Origin: Microcebus murinus
Taxonomy: Eukaryota; Chordata; Mammalia; Primates; Cheirogaleidae
Direction of reading: 5' to 3'
NCBI RefSeq assembly: GCF_040939455.1
Contig: NC_134106.1
Span: 73,105,001 to 73,169,000, forward strand
Length of the DNA: 64,000 bases
Each line of letters begins with the position of its first letter. Positions within the stretch are counted from its first letter, which is position 1. Both the position numbers and the translations under genes were made by a program. Below are positions 22,011 to 33,450 of this stretch, piece by piece. The notes beneath the pieces were generated by a model. It was not told where the DNA came from. It searched no databases and worked only from the letters and a program-made list of their open reading frames with translations.

Positions 22011-22317
22011 AGAAGAAACTTTGTAGTTTGCATGAGGTCATAAACTCCTAAATCCTCAAGCTCCATCCACCTGTCGATTTTGAGCGCGAATGTGTTCCTG
22101 GCCTGCTGCCACAGAACCTGTCTGAGGCCCCAGAATCCCAGGTGGTAAAGTTATAAATCATGCACCTTGGCCATTGCCCCGGCTTCTGCAGGTCTCAATT
22201 CCAATAGGTGTTTCCGTCGCTATTCAGGAGGCTCTGACCAGCGCTGCAGGAGATGGAGGCGGCTCTCCAGGGGTGACCAGCAGGGACTGTGGTGTCTGGG
22301 TCATCACAGCATCCCCA
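22011..22317 (-). pseudogene. IGKV2: Dead Vk2-like V exon without leader (unit B1)
   Basis: The minus strand reads GDAVMTQTPQSLLVTPGEP, then a single-base deletion in the GEP-AS codons shifts the frame. CDR1 continues as SLLNSDGNTY in the next frame. The FR2 Trp codon is TGA. The codons for VYYC read Val-Tyr-Asp-Leu, so the second Cys is gone. About 7 bp next to the acceptor (the GATCCAG part) are missing. No leader exon: at 22640, where the sister genes carry the 5' intron and leader, the sequence changes to an unrelated GC-rich stretch. The RSS is nevertheless intact. Copies at 35740 and 62965. Confidence 0.92.
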
Positions 22318-22639
22318 CTGAAATAATGAGAGAGAAGTGCAAGGTTTTGCATAAACTTTATGAGACATATTCTCCATTTCACTATAATTTTTTTCAGGCT
22401 AAATCAATTTTTCGTAATTTTGATTCAGACTCCCAAAGAAATATCCAGTTTACAAATTGAACATATTTACAAGGCCCAGAGGAGCTTCTAGTAGTCACTT
22501 TCGCTATCCTTCATCCCCTCTTTCTGTGTCAGAGTGTTCAGCAGAGCAGAGGTCCTTTCTCATTCTGGAATCTTCCTCACTCTCTCAGACCTAAATCTCA
22601 CAGGCCCCATCCTGGAGGACAGGACACGCGCATCTAACA

Positions 22640-24190
22640 ACGCCCAGGGAATGCACATGGGAGGCAAAGGGCCCTCTTCCTTCTCCATGCCCTGTCTGGA
22701 TAGGCCAGGGCTGCCAGTCTGGACTTCATGTCTCCTCTGCAGCGTCTCCTTGCTAGAGTCTGCCAACAGAGGGCAGTAGAGGGAGAGGGGGACAAGAGCA
22801 GGAGAAGCCTCTTTCCTCCCTGCTGGTGTCTGTAATCACTCCCCTCCCAGGAAAGCTCTTCACCTTGGCAGCTGCACTTGGTTTCAGAGGCAGAGGTTTG
22901 GGTTTCCAGGTGTGGGTGCACTGTCTCCTCAGAGATACCAGCATCCACTTGGGGAGGCCGAGGGCTTTTCCTCAGGGTTTAGAATCGCGTATCCATGGGG
23001 CCCACCTCAAAACCGCTAAAGTTGGACAGCGCCCAGCTGACTGCACCCTGACTCACTCATATTTCAACACATTCTTACAACCTTACAAGGGATATCTCCA
23101 GAGAAAAGCGGCCCAGGTGAGCTTATCTGTCCCCTGAAGCCTGCAGGCCTTGGGAGCCCTGTCCTGAGGGCCCTGCGGAGTGCTAAGCCCTGCTGCCTGA
23201 GAACACTGCCTCCCCCACCCCTGTGCTGCCTGCCCTCACCCCACCCCTCACCAGGACCCAGGCCTGCTGCCCACGGGCCATCTGGTCAACCTGTTTCCTG
23301 AGACAGGTCTCAACAATGTACCCTGACTATAGACAATTCTGCTGCCCCTCAACATTTGTGCCCTGGGGCCTCATTTGCCTTATCCTAATTCCAGTCCTGA
23401 CAGAAAAAATAGAGGACAGGAGATGATGGCTTAGTATTCTGTATGGGAGGGGGGGATATCCTTGGAGTATGAAGGCAAAATAAATATGTTTTTAGAGAAG
23501 CAAAAGTTAAGAGAATTCATTGTCCTTCTGCCTGCACTGCAAGAGTAATCAGTGATCTTCAGGTGGAGAAGAATGATTCCAGAAAGAAACCTGGAAATTC
23601 ACATAACCATTAATAGGCTAAACATACCAGTTAAAGAAACCTTATTAAATCTAGATTTAGAAAAAAAATATATGTTTTCTTGAAGAAATAAGAACAGATA
23701 GTTTGAAAGTTATAGGATGGATAAAAGAGAACCAAAAGAAACCTGTTCACATCTTTGCAATTGTGAATTGTGCTGCTATAAATATTTGACTGCAGGTGTT
23801 TTTTTAAATAAAATTTGCTTATTTCCTGGAGGTAAATGCCCAGTAGTGAGAATTTTTTTTATTTAAAAAAAATAAATAAAAAATAAAACTTCTGTCAAGA
23901 GTTAAAACAAACAGACAAAAAACCCCCAGAAAGCTGTTCAAATAAGCATGCCACTAAGAGAGTGAAATTAGAGGGACAAAATATAAAGGTTCTCTTTATG
24001 TGGGTCTCTGTCTCTCTATAATGATATACATTTATTTATATATCTGTTGTATATATGTATGTTTTAGATGGATTGACATTTGTGATGTATCATATACATA
24101 TGTATATGTAGAAATACAATGATATATTCATAGATATGATTAATGTATATGTATCAATCTAACTAAAATAGCAAATCCATTGGAAACATG
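22640..24190. other. Upstream of the dead Vk2: GC-rich stretch then L1 scraps
   Basis: 22640-23450 is moderately GC-rich and unrecognised; the same stretch occurs at 36.4-37.2 and 63.6-64.0 kb. From about 23730 to 23860 it reads as reversed L1 3' region ('ATTGTGCTGCTATAAATATT', 'GTAAATGCCCAGTAGTGAG'). 24010-24170 is AT-rich with TATATG-type simple repeats. Confidence 0.55.
22763..22778 (+). promoter_or_regulatory. CTCF-like motif (unit B1)
   Basis: CCAACAGAGGGCAGTA fits the CTCF core CCASYAGRKGGCRSY with one mismatch (A for S at position 4). It is on the plus strand, opposite to V transcription. The same 16 bases occur in the other two B units. Binding is inferred only. Confidence 0.45.
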
Positions 24191-25311
24191 GTCAGTCTTT
24201 TGCAGACATTTCACTAGAGACAATAGTAAAATGTCCCATAAACATATGACAAGGTGTTTAGCTTCATTAATTATAATAATATAAATTATAATCACAGTGA
24301 GATACTGTTACATATGTACTAGAAGGATGTAAATTGAAATATCTTATAATACCAAGTACTGGTGAAGATATAGAACAACAAGAACCTTATACATTGCTGA
24401 TGGGAGGGTACCTTTGTGTACCCTCTTTGGAAATCAGTGAAGTTATTCACTGAAGATGAATATGCTGGCAACAATGTACTTTATTGAACTTCTAATGTGT
24501 ATGGATGTTATATGTATAACTATAAGAAGCACAAAAGGAGGAAAGAGGGAATAGAGCTATATAGGACTGACATTTCTATATTTCACTGGAATAAAGATAG
24601 CATAAATCTAAATTATATTCTGACATATTACTATCAATATGGTAAAAAAAAAAAAGGTAGATTTGTTTCAAACAGGGAGAGAGGGTCACAGATGGCTTTT
24701 TGACAGTAGTTATCAAATAGTAAATTACCAGTCTAAGTAGGCTGCCACAAATATAATTTTAGACTCATCAACTAATTTCCTCAAATCATATAAATGAATT
24801 TTCAGATTTAAAAGACATTTGCACTATAATGTTTACCGGAGCACAGTCACAATTGCAAAGATGTGGAAACAACCAAAGTGCCCATCAATACGTAAGTGGA
24901 TTAATAACATCTGGTATAGGTTGCCATGGAGTTCTACTCAGCCACAAAAAACAATTATGATCTAGCACCTCTTGTACTATCCTGGATAGAGCTGGAGCCC
25001 ATTCTACTAAGTGAAGTATCACAAGAATGGAAAAAGAAGCACCACATGTACGCACCATCAAATTGATATTAATTGACTTAACTGACCAACACTTAATGGC
25101 ACATATAGCAGTAACATTCATCGGGTGTTGGACAGGTGTTGGGGAAGGAGGGGATGGATATATTCACACCTAATGGTTGTGGTGTGCACTCTCTGGAAGA
25201 TGGTCACACTTGAAGCTCTGACTCAGGTGGGGCAAAGGCAATATATATATAGCCTAAACATTTGTACCCCTGTAACATGCTGAAATAAAAATATTAAATA
25301 AAATAAAAATG
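24190..25311 (+). mobile_element. L1 3' end, strepsirrhine type (unit A1)
   Basis: Reads 'CAGACATTTCACTAGAGAC', 'ATGACAAGGTGTTTAGC', 'ACCAAGTACTGGTGAAGAT', 'AAGTGCCCATCAATACG', 'GATCTAGCACCTCTTGTAC', 'TTGAAGCTCTGACTCAGGTG', 'TTTGTACCCCTGTAACATGC' and an AATAAA tail. Around 24845-24870 it lacks the palindrome seen in the A0 and A2 copies and so shows the ancestral state. Confidence 0.82.
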
Positions 25312-27722
25312 AAAAGTAACAAAAGTGGCTTTATCAGCAGTACCCTTAATAGTAATTTTCAGCTATGTGATTTAGGCAAGAGGACATTTGTCACTGATGG
25401 AAAGTTCCACATTTCTTAAGTTTTGACAAGAAAACAGCTTTCTTGTCATTTTTTTCTACCTCATGCTGGCTGAGGAATGGACATCAGGAAGCAGTGACAG
25501 TGGAAAGGGGAGGAAAGCTGTATGCTGAGGGTGGAAGTGCCCTTGCCCACCTGAGTGACCTCATGGAGCAGAGCCCCTCCCACCCCAAGGCCACCTCCCT
25601 ACATCTGGACTGTTAAGCCAGAGACAGAGAAACCTGATCACATTTAGCCCATTGTGTTTCAAGGTTTCTTTGTAGCAGCCAATTCTGTTTTCCTCTGATT
25701 CATCTTGTATGCCCTGTCAGCTTTGGGAGACCATTTGTTTTTCACCACTTTGTATTGAGATTATATACCTATAGAATATCAACATCATAAAGGATTATTT
25801 TATACATCCAACTACTTGGAAGGGGTTTAGGCCTTATTCCCTGACTCACATCTAACAGAAACTCAAGGTCACTAGGTGTCGGCAATCATATGAGGGCTAA
25901 AGAAAATTATAGCATTGCTTAAATTCTACTCCTCCTAGGTACAGTCTGTTTTCTTCTATTGCATTCCATGATACATTTTAAGTTCAAGGATGCATGTGTT
26001 GGACCTTCAAATAACACATTAAGTGTCTTATACCCCATAATATGAGGGCTCCTGTCTCTTTGATTTATATATGAATTTTGCCCTGCAATGTTAATATCTA
26101 AATGAAATGACACTTCAGAATTTTAATTGCACTTCCCATGGAGTCCATTATCTTAGAATTGACAATGGTCTCATTCATACTTTACACACAGAGCCTTTAG
26201 CAAATCTTGTTGTTCTATTGTTTCAATCATTATTTTAGTCTATTACATCTGTCATGACAAGTTACTGACATGACTCAATATTTAGGTCTGATAAAATTTT
26301 AGAGCCATATTTTAAATGGAATATACTGAAGGCATAAATTTTCTGTGCACTTACAATAAAAACATAAAATTCAGATTCATTTTTTAGGTCAGGATGATTT
26401 CAAGTGAAAGTAACATAGTTTTACATTGTTTGAAACTTTTTGTTGTAACAACATAGTACCCAATTTGTCATCTCTAAAATAGCATTTAGTTTAAATACTT
26501 TAAAAATTCTTAGAATTTTGGATAGAAAGGAAAATCTCATATTATTCTGTATTTTCCCTATGGTATATGAAATAAACTTTAGAGTCTTCATCTTAGAGTT
26601 TATGCTGTTTATTTTGAAAGCTCACTTTTGGAATTGTAAGAATCCTTTTTTATGCTGCTAACGATAATTGAGGCAAATTAAAGTCTTTTGGCAGTATGAT
26701 CTAATATCTACTAATAATTTTACAAAGTCTATTTGAATAGTCAAAAATCAAACATTTTTACTAATTATTCTTAGCCATACTTGCCCTGAGGACAGCTTGT
26801 GTAGATGCTTTTTCAAACATGAGAGTGGAAAGGACAGTTTCCTGTGCACGGTGGAGGAGTAGCAGTGGGAAAAAGAAAATACCAATTTCCAAGTGTTATC
26901 AAGATTTATCTTGTTAAAAAAATACTCAACTGGTAATTTCCACTACGTATTCAACCTGTGTGACCACTAATCTCTCTCCATTGTCTGGTGTCAAGTACAG
27001 GCAAGACAGGATGAGGATGAGCCTTGATTTGCTCTCTCTTTCATCATAGCTGGTTGCTCACAGGGCACTTGGACCATCCAAGTTCTCCTGGTGCTCAGGC
27101 CGAGCCTAGGCTGCGCAGCTGATGGGCCTTAACATGAGGGACCTGAGGAGCAGCTGAGCCTCTCAGGGGCCAAAGTCCTCAGCAGCAAACTCTCCCTGAT
27201 TCTCCACTAGCCTCCACTTATGCACACAAATACAGCTGAAGTGAAATTTGTCTGTCGTACATAGAAAGAAGCAGAATCCGGCTTTGAGAGTTTGGATGTT
27301 GGGCCAAGATACATTGCACAGGATGTGCCACTCTGAGAAAGCAAAAGGACCCTGCAAATGTGTAATGACATGTGTGTCTAGGGTTAACCTCTGAGAGGTG
27401 AATCCCATCCTGCTTGGACCCCTCACATCTAATCTAGAGCAGGAAAGAGCCCCATCCACCCAAGTATCCATGGGCAGCGGACCTCCAAATTATAGTGTGA
27501 TCTTCAGTTAATTCTAGAGTTGTCTGTCTTTTGCAGTCACCTGGGTAACTATTCAAGGATGCTAAATGCAAGTGTTAGAAAATGTCTTCCCCTGGGACCC
27601 AGTGATTTAACTCCATAAAAGTGCTCTGTCAAGGGACTTGGCATGGGAAACGTTTTGTGTCTCTGATATTAGATAGCTAACAACACAGCTTAAGTAATAG
27701 AAAAGAGGAAGAGAATTTTATT
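24190..27722. repeat. Segmental duplicon A, copy A1, V gene deleted
   Basis: Follows A0 and A2 through the L1 tail and the 3' flank to about 27215 ('CTCCACTAGCCTCC'), then jumps to sequence that in A0 and A2 lies upstream of the octamer ('CAAATACAGCTGAAGTG', as at 3945-3965 and 41046-41062). V exon, intron, leader and promoter are all absent. It ends at about 27722, where unit B2 begins. No gene remains here. Confidence 0.88.
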
Positions 27723-27773
27723 CCTCTGGGCACAGCTGCTGCTCCTGCCACAGGGAGAGGCTCAGCCTCCTGG

Positions 27774-27801
27774 GAGGTTTGTGACTGGGGCCGTCACTGT
27801 G
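27774..27801 (-). promoter_or_regulatory. Orphan RSS-like motif, second copy
   Basis: Heptamer CACAGTG (27795-27801); weak 12-spacer nonamer at 27774-27782. Only the last roughly 120 bp of the GC-rich segment is present in this copy. Confidence 0.42.
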
Positions 27802-28435
27802 CAGGGCCTGTCAGTGTCCTTCTCACAGGAGTGTGTGTAGTGTCACAAAGATCAACATGGGTTACTAGACTAAAATCACTAGAATTATGTTGAGACATGT
27901 CTCTCTCTTGTGAATATATTTCATAGACTTTTTATTCTTTGTTTTACAAATCCTTTTCTACAGACCACTTTTTCTTTGTGTTTTGGACTATTTTGATAAG
28001 AATACAATTATAATTACACTATCCCTGGTCTCCACTTTAGTGATTGTGGGAGTGAAATCAGCAGATTTTGACTGGATGTGTCCCGACTTGTGAATATACA
28101 TGTAGAAAAATACTCTGAAGATTGTCATTCTCTGTATGTGTTAAAAACTCCTTCCTATATAACATGTTTCCCTTCTTTTTGTTTTTGTATTTCAACTGAA
28201 GAATACAAGTTTAATTGCACTTATAGTGGAATCCATTTTCTTAAAATGGACAATCATTTCTGATGAGCAGGTGATTTGACCATATTTGGCCTCTACTATA
28301 TGCACATTATGCTGGCTTAGCAGCAGTCTGCCCGTAGTCTGAAATTTCTTACCTGTTGAGTAAGAAAACTCACAGTATTCTGTGTCATTTCAGTGTTATA
28401 TGAGGTAAGTTCTAGAAAATATGTCTTCTAGTGTT

Positions 28436-28549
28436 TCTTTTCTTGTTTTTGTTTTTGAGACAGAGTCTCGCTGTGTTGCCCGGGTTAGAGTGCCATGGCA
28501 TCAGCCTAGCTCACAGCAACCTCAAACTCTTGGGCTCAAGCAATCCTTC
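28436..28549 (-). mobile_element. Alu fragment (unit B2)
   Basis: Reversed Alu end: 'GTTTTTGAGACAGAGTCTCG', 'GTTGCCCGGGTTAGAGTGCC', 'CAGCCTAGCTCACAGCAACC', the form common in strepsirrhine Alus. Short flanking repeats around CTTCTAG mark the insertion. Absent at the matching site near 14685 in B1, present at 55601 in B3. Confidence 0.85.
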
Positions 28550-29289
28550 TTCTAGGGTTTTTGTTTGTTTCTTTTTAAAACCCAACTTTTCAAATGTCAA
28601 GAACTCTCTTTGTCTATTAGCAAGAGAAAATTGAAGCAAATAAAAGAGTTTTAGCATTAGAATCTTCAATCTTCCGCCACGAATTTACAATAGTCTATTT
28701 GGAGGCTTATAAACCAAGATTTCTACTACTTGTCCTCAGCCAGCGGCTCCTGTGGGCAGCTTGTGTAGAATGCTGTCCCCACCATCTTTGTGGCGTTATG
28801 AAGTGAAAGGAGAAGAAGGAATTTGGGAAAGTGGGAAAGTACCAATTGCTGAATATTACCAAATATTATCCTCTTAAAAACATGCATAAAACTGCTATAC
28901 TTTGAGATGTATTCAACACATAGTGCTGCAAATCTGCATTAATTTCCGGGCTTTTTTTGCTGACTGAATCTTATAGACAAATGTAGACAAAGCAGAAGGA
29001 TGAGGGTGAGATTTCACTTGGCTCTCACTTCGGTCATGTCTAGTTACTCAGAAGGCGTTGGGATCCTATTTATTTTTCTGCTACTTACGCCATGTCAGGG
29101 CTGTTGCAGCTAACAGGGCTATTAATGGATTTGCCTGACTAATAGACAAGACACTCATGTAATGAACACCTCAGATGCAACCTGTTGCCCTGAGTTCTCC
29201 AACTATATCCTCTTATACAGCCAGAAATATTGCTGAGCTGTCACCAGACAAGCAACACATTTGGGCAGCTGGGCCACCCCAAGCATGGA

Positions 29290-29317
29290 GGTTTGTGTTC
29301 GGGGCTGTATCACTGTG
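29290..29317 (-). promoter_or_regulatory. 12-RSS of Vk2 gene at 29318
   Basis: CACAGTG (29311-29317), 12-bp spacer, nonamer ACACAAACC (29290-29298). Confidence 0.95.
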
Positions 29318-30084
29318 CAAGGAAAATATGAAGCTTGCATGCAGTAATACACTCCCACATCCTCAGCCTCCACCCTGCTGATTTTCAGTGTGAAATCTGT
29401 CCCTGACCCACTGCCACTGAACCTGTCTGAGACCCCAGAGTCCCGGTTGGAAACCTTATGAATCAGGCGCCTTGGAGGTTGGCCTTGCTTCTGCAGGAAC
29501 CAATTCAAATAGGTGTTTCCATCACTGTCTTGGAGGCTCTGACTAGCCCTGCAGGTGATGGAGACCGACTCTCCAGGGGTGACAGGCAGGGACAGGGGAG
29601 TCTGGGTCATCACAACATCACCACTGGATCCTGAAAAAACAAGAGAGAAGTGCAAGCTTATATACACACATTAGAAGCATTTTCATAAGTTGCTTTTGAT
29701 AATTATTTTAGTCTAAATTTTTTGTGTGCTCCATGTTTAGATTCATATTCCCCTAGTATACAGTTTTATAAAAGAATGGATATTTTCAAAGCCCAAGGGA
29801 GCCAATAGAATTCATTTCTACCGTTCCCCTCTTTTTGTCTGAAAGTCTTCACGAGATCACAGGCCCTGCTCTTTCTAGAATCTTCCTCAATCTCTCAGAT
29901 GTAAATGTGCCATGTCCCATCCTGGAGGACAAGACGTGCACATCTAACACATGCACAGAGCAACGTGGCAGGCAGTGGGGCTCCACTGCTCACTCTCCCA
30001 CCCCATCCTCCTTCCTCATCTCCTTCTGTCCTTACCAGGGACCCAGAGCACCAGCAGCCCCAGAAACTGAGCAGAGAGCCTCAT
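29318..30084 (-). CDS. IGKV2: Germline Ig kappa V segment, Vk2-like, apparently functional
   Basis: Leader exon 30036-30084 encodes [17 protein letters not shown]; donor GTAAGG; 405-bp intron; acceptor GTTTTTTCAG; V exon 29318-29630. The mature chain begins [23 protein letters not shown]1 is [19 protein letters not shown]2 KVSNRDS, CDR3 MQASYFP plus the partial codon TG. Cys, Trp and Cys anchors are present. FR2 has [13 protein letters not shown], with Gln for the usual Pro. It is the close sister of 56481, with the same CDR2 and CDR3, which suggests recent duplication or conversion. Octamer and RSS intact. Confidence 0.95.
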
Positions 30085-30183
30085 TTTGAGAAGTTGGACT
30101 AAGGAGTCCTGGTCCGCCCAGGCAAGATTAGATTTGAGCTTTTATCTCAGACTTCTAGGGGCAGGTCCTCCCCAGGGGACATT

Positions 30184-30191
30184 ATGCAAAT
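30184..30191 (-). promoter_or_regulatory. Octamer ATTTGCAT, Vk2 promoter
   Basis: 99 bp upstream of the leader ATG. A TATA-like GATAAAAG lies between them on the minus strand (about 30138-30145). Confidence 0.9.
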
Positions 30192-33100
30192 GCCCTGGTG
30201 GGTGCAGCAGTGTGGAAAGAGCCTACAGGAGCGTGGGGGCGTCTCTTGTGAGCAAAGTAACAGAAAACGGTCTCTGTGGTTGGAGGGAAACTAACAGAGG
30301 AAAAAATCTATCTAGCTCCAATAGGAGAAAGGACATATTATGATTTTTCCTTCTTTTTTCTCCACGTTTTATAATAGTTCTTCAGCATTTTCCCAGACAC
30401 ATTATACTTTTCTTTTATGAGGCTGATTTTGCATAAATATTTGATGAATTGTTTTTTAACCACCTTGTATAATAGAGACTAGGTTTGATCTTTTCTATTT
30501 TTTAATTGGGATAAAACACATAAAGGGTAGAAATATTAAATGTACAATTAATTTTTTCTGCATATTTAGTATCCAAATGAAGCTATAGAACATTTTCCAA
30601 TCCCCAGATAGTTCCATCATGCACGTTCCCTGTCAGTCACTGCTCCCCTGTCCCCACCAAGGTGACCGTCCTTCTGACATCTGTCCCAAGTGTGCCTCTT
30701 CCTGAAGTTTAATGTCATGTAAGTTAAAGTAAACATTTTGTTGTTGTTTCTAGTTTCTTTCTTGTTTCTTGCCTGGTTTTGAGGCCCTTATTCTTTCCTG
30801 TTCATTCAGGTTATTTTCATTTCCTGTAATTTTGAAGAATTTCCTCTTAAATTTCTTGCAGAGAGTGTATGAAAGTAATCATTTCTCCTGATTTGTGTTC
30901 ATCAAGAGTATGTTTTTACTTTGTCTTTATTTCTGAAGGTTGGGAAAGGAAGAGAGCTTACCTGGTTTAGGGAAACTGCAGATTTGTAGAGAGTGGTTTT
31001 ATAGGTTCAGGAGTGAGAACAGAAGTTTTCAAAACTGTCGAGGAGAAGAGTGCCTGAGTCTGTGCTGGGGGGTGTGCTGTGCGCATCTGAGTGGAGAGGA
31101 GATTAGAGGACCATAAAACGGAGAGTTATTTGCCTGCACAGACAGCAACATCTGTCTCTGGGAAATGAGATCAGTAGCTGAGGAGTCAGAGCCGGGTCCT
31201 GCTCCTCTGTGTCACTGTGGTCATCTGTGCACACACACTCCTGGGGACAATTGAGTGTTCCTCTTTGTGGCAGCTTCAGGACCCTTGGGAAAGGTTGCTA
31301 AGCACCAAATGAAGGCTTACTTGCAAAGTAAAGTTCTGATCCACTCTTTATTCTAACATGATCCAATCATGTAGCAAGGTGTAGAAAGACAGAAATGAGT
31401 CCAGAGGCTTCTATTTTGTTCCTAGCAGGAGTGTGCCACACAACATCTCACTGAATCTAGGTGATTTGTAAGTCAGGAAAACACAGATTATATTCTGTGA
31501 CCTACACAGAAATTCTATAATCAGGCTGAGCTAACAGCTTTTACTGACCCTATCATCTGGGCTAAAGAAGACCAATATAATATTTATACATACTGCCACA
31601 TAGATAGATGTATTAAATTACAACTGATGGCATAAATATGACCATTTAGTAGTCCATTTAGAAATATATTAAGAAGAAATTAAAACAACATACTATTTGA
31701 ATAAAAAGAGTGAAATATGCCTCATTTATTGAAAATATACATATACGAGATAAATCTCTTAAAATTCCATGGCTAGTAACACTGAGCAATTATCTTCATG
31801 TCCGTGGGTGTTCATGTTAACAATTGTCTGGCTGATCAAGGTGGTCAGCAGGGTGGTTCTACTGCAGGACACTGAGCTTGTCTCCAGTCTTTGGATTGTG
31901 TTTGATGCGGAGGCAAGATAGTGCCCACTCAAGGCAGAGCATCTGTAGGGCAAAGTAGTAGGACTAAACAACATCGCGAAAGCAGGCTAAGCAGGCAAAT
32001 GTAAGTCCAATCATCCCTAAACAGAGGTGCATACAATTTTAATCTATTCTTTTACTTTACTAATTTATGGTCTCTAAAATATTTACTGCATTTAATTTTC
32101 AAGGTAATTGTGCATAGAAAAATAATTAGGTTTTTCATAATTTTTATTTATACAATTTAAAATACTTTTCAAATGTAATTTTCCATTAAATAGAAATGAA
32201 GCTAGGTGTATTCTCAACATGAGGCTTTCTCCATTGGGAAAAGGAATATCTTTAGCCAAAGGTAAGCGTCCTTGAACACATAGCTTCTTAAAACTCCTGT
32301 AGATTATCTGTGAAGTTGTTAAAATGAAGATCAGCATCCAGTGTGTCTAAGATGCATTTGCTACTTTGTGTGTAACATGCTCACAGTGATGTTGATGATG
32401 CAGCTGGCATCGGGACAAATGTTGAGCAGCAAAGTTTTCATATCAAGGAAAAATTATACTATATGTAACTTCAGGTTTTCTTGTTTGTTTAGTCAAGAAA
32501 GGTTTTTCATTTGTTTGTTAAATGGTTGCTATAGATTCTAGGCTATTTTGTCATCTTTCAGTTTACTCTGTGACTTAAGAAAAATTGCTTTCAATGATCC
32601 CATACTTGCTACTAATGTGTGGAAGCATATTCAAGCATATTCTGAGGCCATCACATACCTGAAAAGTTCTGAGATTTGGGCAAATATTGACTTTATGTGG
32701 CTGTCAGAATTCAATCCCAACACCACCACCATTTCTGGCAGCAGGTTTTCCCAAACTGGTTTCCTCTCTGTGGTTTCTTGTAGAGTTACTCAATGAGGTG
32801 CCCTCCTATCATATTTCAAAGTCAGAAGAGGAAGATTCAATACTCATTGACACCTGCGGGCAGACACCTGGACAAACTGAGCAGTGGAGGATCCCTGGTG
32901 ACGAGATGCACCAGCTGAGAACATCAGCACCCCCACCTTTGAGCCTCCAAGACCGGTCTGAGGACCACATGGCCAGGCAGCTCCTAACATCGATGGCAGA
33001 GAGACTCTGGCTACTGTCAGACCACCAGAGAGTCCCCTGTTTCTAGTATCAGCTTCCCTGACTACCCTACACCCAGGGTTGTACTTCCAATTCTAATTTC

Positions 33101-33422
33101 CTTTATTAAAACAATTCTTGCTTGAAATTTGTAGAGTGCCTTGTATTTTGCTGTATAAACCTGGACTGATCCCATAAAAGAGATTCCTCAGGTTCCATAA
33201 TTGTTGTCCTTTATTAACTCAGGAAAAGCTGTGTCATGTCTGCACTGCTGAGGCTGAGGAGGAGGAGTTAGAAGGCAGAGGAGCCTCCCTGGCCCTGTCT
33301 ACCAAAACCTTCACAGCTTGGCTGTCTCTAAGAAAAGCTCTGGGCAGATGGAGGCACCGGGAGGTGCAGCTCCAGGAGGAGCAGCTGGGGCAGCCCCGCC
33401 TCCCACATCTGCTTCCCTGGGG

Positions 33423-33450
33423 GGTTTTTGTTCAGCCTTGTAACACTGTG
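33423..33450 (-). promoter_or_regulatory. 12-RSS of Vk1 gene at 33451 (consensus)
   Basis: CACAGTG (33444-33450), 12-bp spacer, nonamer ACAAAAACC (33423-33431). Confidence 0.95.

Larger units (their letters stand above)
13637..24190. repeat. Segmental duplicon B, copy B1
   Basis: Order: GC-rich block, Vk2 (15423), Vk1 (19723), dead Vk2 (22011), CTCF-like motif, L1 scraps. The same order recurs from 27.7 kb and 54.6 kb. This copy lacks the Alu fragment found at 28.4 and 55.6 kb and has its own Alu monomer at 16.2 kb. Boundaries are approximate. Confidence 0.85.
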
